6,826 bases of DNA from Rhodocyclaceae bacterium (GTDB lineage: Bacteria; Pseudomonadota; Gammaproteobacteria; Burkholderiales; Rhodocyclaceae). The notes under the pieces were generated by a model. The model saw nothing but the letters and a program-made list of their open reading frames with translations. It was not told the origin of the DNA and ran no database searches. Each line of letters opens with the position of its first letter. The first letter of the stretch is position 1. The stretch lies in NCBI GenBank assembly GCA_016791085.1, contig JAEUNN010000819.1:1-6826 (forward strand). Reading direction: 5' to 3'. The position numbers and the translations under genes were made by a program. Below, in pieces: positions 4,110 through 6,826 of the stretch.

Positions 4110-6826
4110 GCCGCGCGCTGGGCCTCGCGCTGGCGCCGCGCTCCGCCAGCGCGGCGCGCGCCATACCGCTACGGCACTTTCTGCGGCTGTTCCTGCCCCT
4201 GGCGGCGGCCGTGCTGGCCATCGCGGTATGGCAGGCCCATCATTCCCTCGAAAATCTGATCGACAAGCGGCGCGACGAAGTCATGCGCGACGCCAAGGCC
4301 GGTGCCGCGCTGTTCGAGCAGAAACTGGCCGTATCGATACGCCATGTCGCGAGCCTGGTCCGCGAGGCGCCGGTGCGCGCCGCCTGGATAGACGTGTCGG
4401 CGGAGTCCATAGAAACCATGGCGCAGGCGTTCCGCAGCCTGCTGCAACGCAACCCGGACTATGCCCAAATACGCTGGCTGGACGAAACCGGGCGCGAACG
4501 TCTGCGCCTGGACCAGAGCGGCGACGACATCGTGCGCACCGCGGCCGAGCACCTGCAGGACAAGTCCGACCGCTATTACTTTCGCGACACCATGCGCCTC
4601 ACGCCCGGGCAAATGTACCTGTCGCCCATGGATCTGAATGTCGAACGCGGAACCATCGAGCGGCCCTTTGTGCCCATGCTGCGCGTGGCCACGCCGGTCG
4701 CAAGTCCATCCGGCGAGCGCCGCGGTATGCTGATCCTGAACGTGCGCGCGGCGGCCCTGCTCGATTCGCTGGCGCAGGCATCGGGCGACACCGACGAAAC
4801 GCTCAGGGTCGCCAATGCACGCGGCCATTTGCTGCGCAGTCCGGACCCGGCCGAAGAGTGGGGATTCATGTTCGACCGTCCGGCCGTACTGGCCGGTGAG
4901 CAGCCGGAACTTTGGCGGCAAATGTCCGCCCGGCCGGACGGCAGCATGCTGGGCAGCGACGGATTGTGGGCCTGGCACAGCGTGTCGCTGCCGGACGGGG
5001 TGTTCGCCAATGCGGATGCGCCCTGGCAAATGCTCATGCAGGTCGGCGCCTCGCATATCCTGGCCATGCGTGCCGCGGCCTGGCAACCGGTGCTCGGTTA
5101 CGGTGGTCTGGCGCTGGCCGTGCTGGCGCTATTTTGCCTGGGCCTGGCGCGGCGCCGCCTGCAACTGGATGCGGCGCTGGTCGATGCCGGCCGTGCCCAG
5201 GCCGATGCCGTGGCCGCGGATGAAAGACTGGCCGCCGCAGAACGCCTGCACGCTGTGCAGGCGCGGCTCAGCAACATCGTTGCGTCCAGCGATGATTCCA
5301 TCATCAGCATCGGCGCCAACGGCGACATCGACAGCTGGAACGCCGGCGCCGAACGCATGTTCGGCTACCGCGCGGAACAAATGCTGGGCACCCCGGCGCG
5401 CAGGCTATGTCACGACCTGGGCGGCGAGGACGCACGGACCCTGATGCAGCGCGTGCTGCAGGGTGACACCCTGCGCGCCTGCGAAATGCTGCTGCGGCAC
5501 CGCGACGGCCGCCTGATAGACGTGGCCGCCACGCTCACGCCGCTATGCGATGCCGGTGGCCGCGTTACGGGTTTGTCCTGCATCGCGCGCGATATCACCC
5601 AGCACAAGAAGCTGCAGCATGAACTTCTGACCCACCGCGAACACCTGGAGGACTTGGTGCGCGTACGCACCGAGGAATTGGCCACGGCCAAAGCCAAAGC
5701 CGAGCAGAGCGAGCATTTTTTGCGCACCATTGCCGACCACCTGCCCAGCAAACTCGCCTATTGGGACATGGATTTGCGCTGCCGATTTGCCAATCGCGTC
5801 TGTATGGAGTGGTTCGGCCGCAGTCCGGAGGAAATTTACGGCGCGACCATGCAGGACCTGGGAGGCAGCGCTCAGTTCGAGCGCATCCGGCCGGAAGTCG
5901 AGGCTGCGCTGGCGGGCGAGCCTCAGCGTTTCGAGCGGGAACTGGTCAAGGCCGACGGTAGCGTCCCCCATGTGCTGACCGATTACATTCCGGACCGCAG
6001 GGGCAACAAGGTAGTCGGCCTGTTCGCGCTGGCTACCGACATCAGCGCCCTCAAACAGGCCGAACTGCACCTGCGCCAGACCAACGCCGAACTGTCCGCG
6101 GCCCTGGCCCAGGCTGCGGCAGCCACCGAAGCGAAAAGCGCCTTCCTGGCCAGCATGAGCCATGAAATCCGCACACCCATGAATGGCATCCTGGGGCTGG
6201 CCCACCTGCTGGAACGCCAGCCGCTGCCCGGCGAGGCGCGCGACATGGTGCGCAAGCTGGGCAGTGCGGGGCGCGCGCTACTGCGCATCATCAACGACGT
6301 GCTGGATTTTTCGAAAGTGGAAGCCGGCAAGCTGGAACTGGAGCGTGAGCCTTTCCTCGTGGACGAATTGCTGGACGAAGTGGCCGCAGTGGTCGCCACC
6401 CTGCCTGGCGACAAGCCGCTGGAACTGGTGCTGGGGGCGGGACCGGCCGGTCTGGGGCGCTTGCGCGGCGATGCCATGCGCCTGCAGCAGATTCTGGTCA
6501 ACCTGCTGTCCAATGCCATCAAATTCACCGAACGCGGCGACGTGGTGTTGAGCGTCACCCTGCTCGAAAGCGACGCCCGCCAGGTGCGCTTGCGCTTTGC
6601 CGTGCGCGATACCGGGCCGGGCATCGCGCCGGCCCGGCAAGCACACATATTCGAAGCGTTCGGGCAGGAAGAAGTGTCCATCACACGCCGCTATGGCGGC
6701 ACCGGTCTGGGGCTGGCCATTTGCCGCCAGCTGGTGCAACTCATGGACGGCAAGATCGGCGTGAACAGCACGCCGGGCCAGGGTAGCGAATTCTGGTTCG
6801 AGGTCGGGCTGGAGCGCTCCGGCGGT
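4106..6826 (+). CDS. Cache-PAS-PAS-HisKA sensor kinase, probably hybrid (3' end outside window)
   Basis: 907 codons are visible and the frame is open at the edge. Residues 25-44 form the first membrane helix. About 45-325 is a periplasmic domain the size of a double Cache/LuxQ-like sensor, with DKSDRYYF (152-159) and YLSPMDLNVERG (171-182), a pattern shared by Cache kinases. TM2 is about 330-348, followed by an Ala/Arg-rich coiled-coil linker. PAS1 spans about 386-502 (ARDITQHKK end) and PAS2 about 535-652 (TDISALKQAE end), with coiled coils after each. HisKA has phosphoacceptor H686 in SMSHEIRTPMNG, with the E-x-x-T phosphatase motif. The ATPase domain shows N803, DTGPGI (835-840), FEAFGQ (849-854) and GGTGLGLAI (864-872), all intact. 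HisKA sequences of this type (HEIRTPMNGI) are usually hybrid kinases, so a receiver and perhaps an Hpt domain probably follow. The start is set by GGAG at 4095-4098, 7 nt before ATG, and by an in-frame TAG at 4079. The ligand is unknown. Confidence 0.92.
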   Translation, partial: MSRALGLALAPRSASAARAIPLRHFLRLFLPLAAAVLAIAVWQAHHSLENLIDKRRDEVMRDAKAGAALFEQKLAVSIRHVASLVREAPVRAAWIDVSAESIETMAQAFRSLLQRNPDYAQIRWLDETGRERLRLDQSGDDIVRTAAEHLQDKSDRYYFRDTMRLTPGQMYLSPMDLNVERGTIERPFVPMLRVATPVASPSGERRGMLILNVRAAALLDSLAQASGDTDETLRVANARGHLLRSPDPAEEWGFMFDRPAVLAGEQPELWRQMSARPDGSMLGSDGLWAWHSVSLPDGVFANADAPWQMLMQVGASHILAMRAAAWQPVLGYGGLALAVLALFCLGLARRRLQLDAALVDAGRAQADAVAADERLAAAERLHAVQARLSNIVASSDDSIISIGANGDIDSWNAGAERMFGYRAEQMLGTPARRLCHDLGGEDARTLMQRVLQGDTLRACEMLLRHRDGRLIDVAATLTPLCDAGGRVTGLSCIARDITQHKKLQHELLTHREHLEDLVRVRTEELATAKAKAEQSEHFLRTIADHLPSKLAYWDMDLRCRFANRVCMEWFGRSPEEIYGATMQDLGGSAQFERIRPEVEAALAGEPQRFERELVKADGSVPHVLTDYIPDRRGNKVVGLFALATDISALKQAELHLRQTNAELSAALAQAAAATEAKSAFLASMSHEIRTPMNGILGLAHLLERQPLPGEARDMVRKLGSAGRALLRIINDVLDFSKVEAGKLELEREPFLVDELLDEVAAVVATLPGDKPLELVLGAGPAGLGRLRGDAMRLQQILVNLLSNAIKFTERGDVVLSVTLLESDARQVRLRFAVRDTGPGIAPARQAHIFEAFGQEEVSITRRYGGTGLGLAICRQLVQLMDGKIGVNSTPGQGSEFWFEVGLERSGG

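Noticed and set aside
1..6826. CRISPR array, tRNA or rRNA genes, insertion sequence or phage integration signals
   Set aside because: No regularly spaced repeats, cloverleaf pattern, transposase-like protein or target-site duplication was seen by eye.

Overview
The window is GC-rich throughout and its genes strongly prefer G or C at the third codon position. Gene style and content (a TauE/SafE-type exporter, a UhpB/UhpA-like sensor-regulator pair, a Cache-PAS hybrid kinase) suggest a betaproteobacterium, most likely Alcaligenaceae (Bordetella/Achromobacter-like). That assignment is an impression from protein style, not a database match.

Layout. A TauE/SafE family membrane protein runs leftward off the left edge from a start at 235. 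A divergent gap of about 865 bp follows (236-1100). It holds no convincing gene, but it has nested inverted repeats, a BvgA-site-like palindrome near 805, and a TTGACA box with a dyad just downstream of it. Then, all on the + strand: a MASE1-PAS-HisKA_3-HATPase sensor kinase (1101-3086); a 134-bp junction with a small ORF and a tandem 9-bp repeat that places two TGA codons in the regulator's frame; a NarL/FixJ-type response regulator (3221-3865); a 178-bp gap to the next possible start; a 21-codon upstream ORF with a strong ribosome binding site (4044-4109); and a large Cache-PAS-PAS-HisKA-HATPase kinase (4106 to the right edge, still open), probably a hybrid kinase whose receiver domain lies beyond the window.

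How the genes work together (inference). The first kinase and the regulator form a classical two-component pair of the UhpB/UhpA and NarX/NarL type: membrane sensing, autophosphorylation at His466, transfer to Asp55, and DNA binding by the LuxR-type C-terminus. The second kinase is of a different class (HisKA, H686). It may run a separate phosphorelay or feed the same regulator, so this could be a two-input signalling locus. Inducing signals and targets cannot be read from the sequence.

The most interesting parts are the gene junctions. Both kinase genes share an ATGA overlap with a very short ORF, one at the 3' end of the first kinase and one at the 5' end of the second. The regulator has no visible Shine-Dalgarno of its own. 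This suggests translational coupling, although short open frames are common by chance in DNA of this composition.
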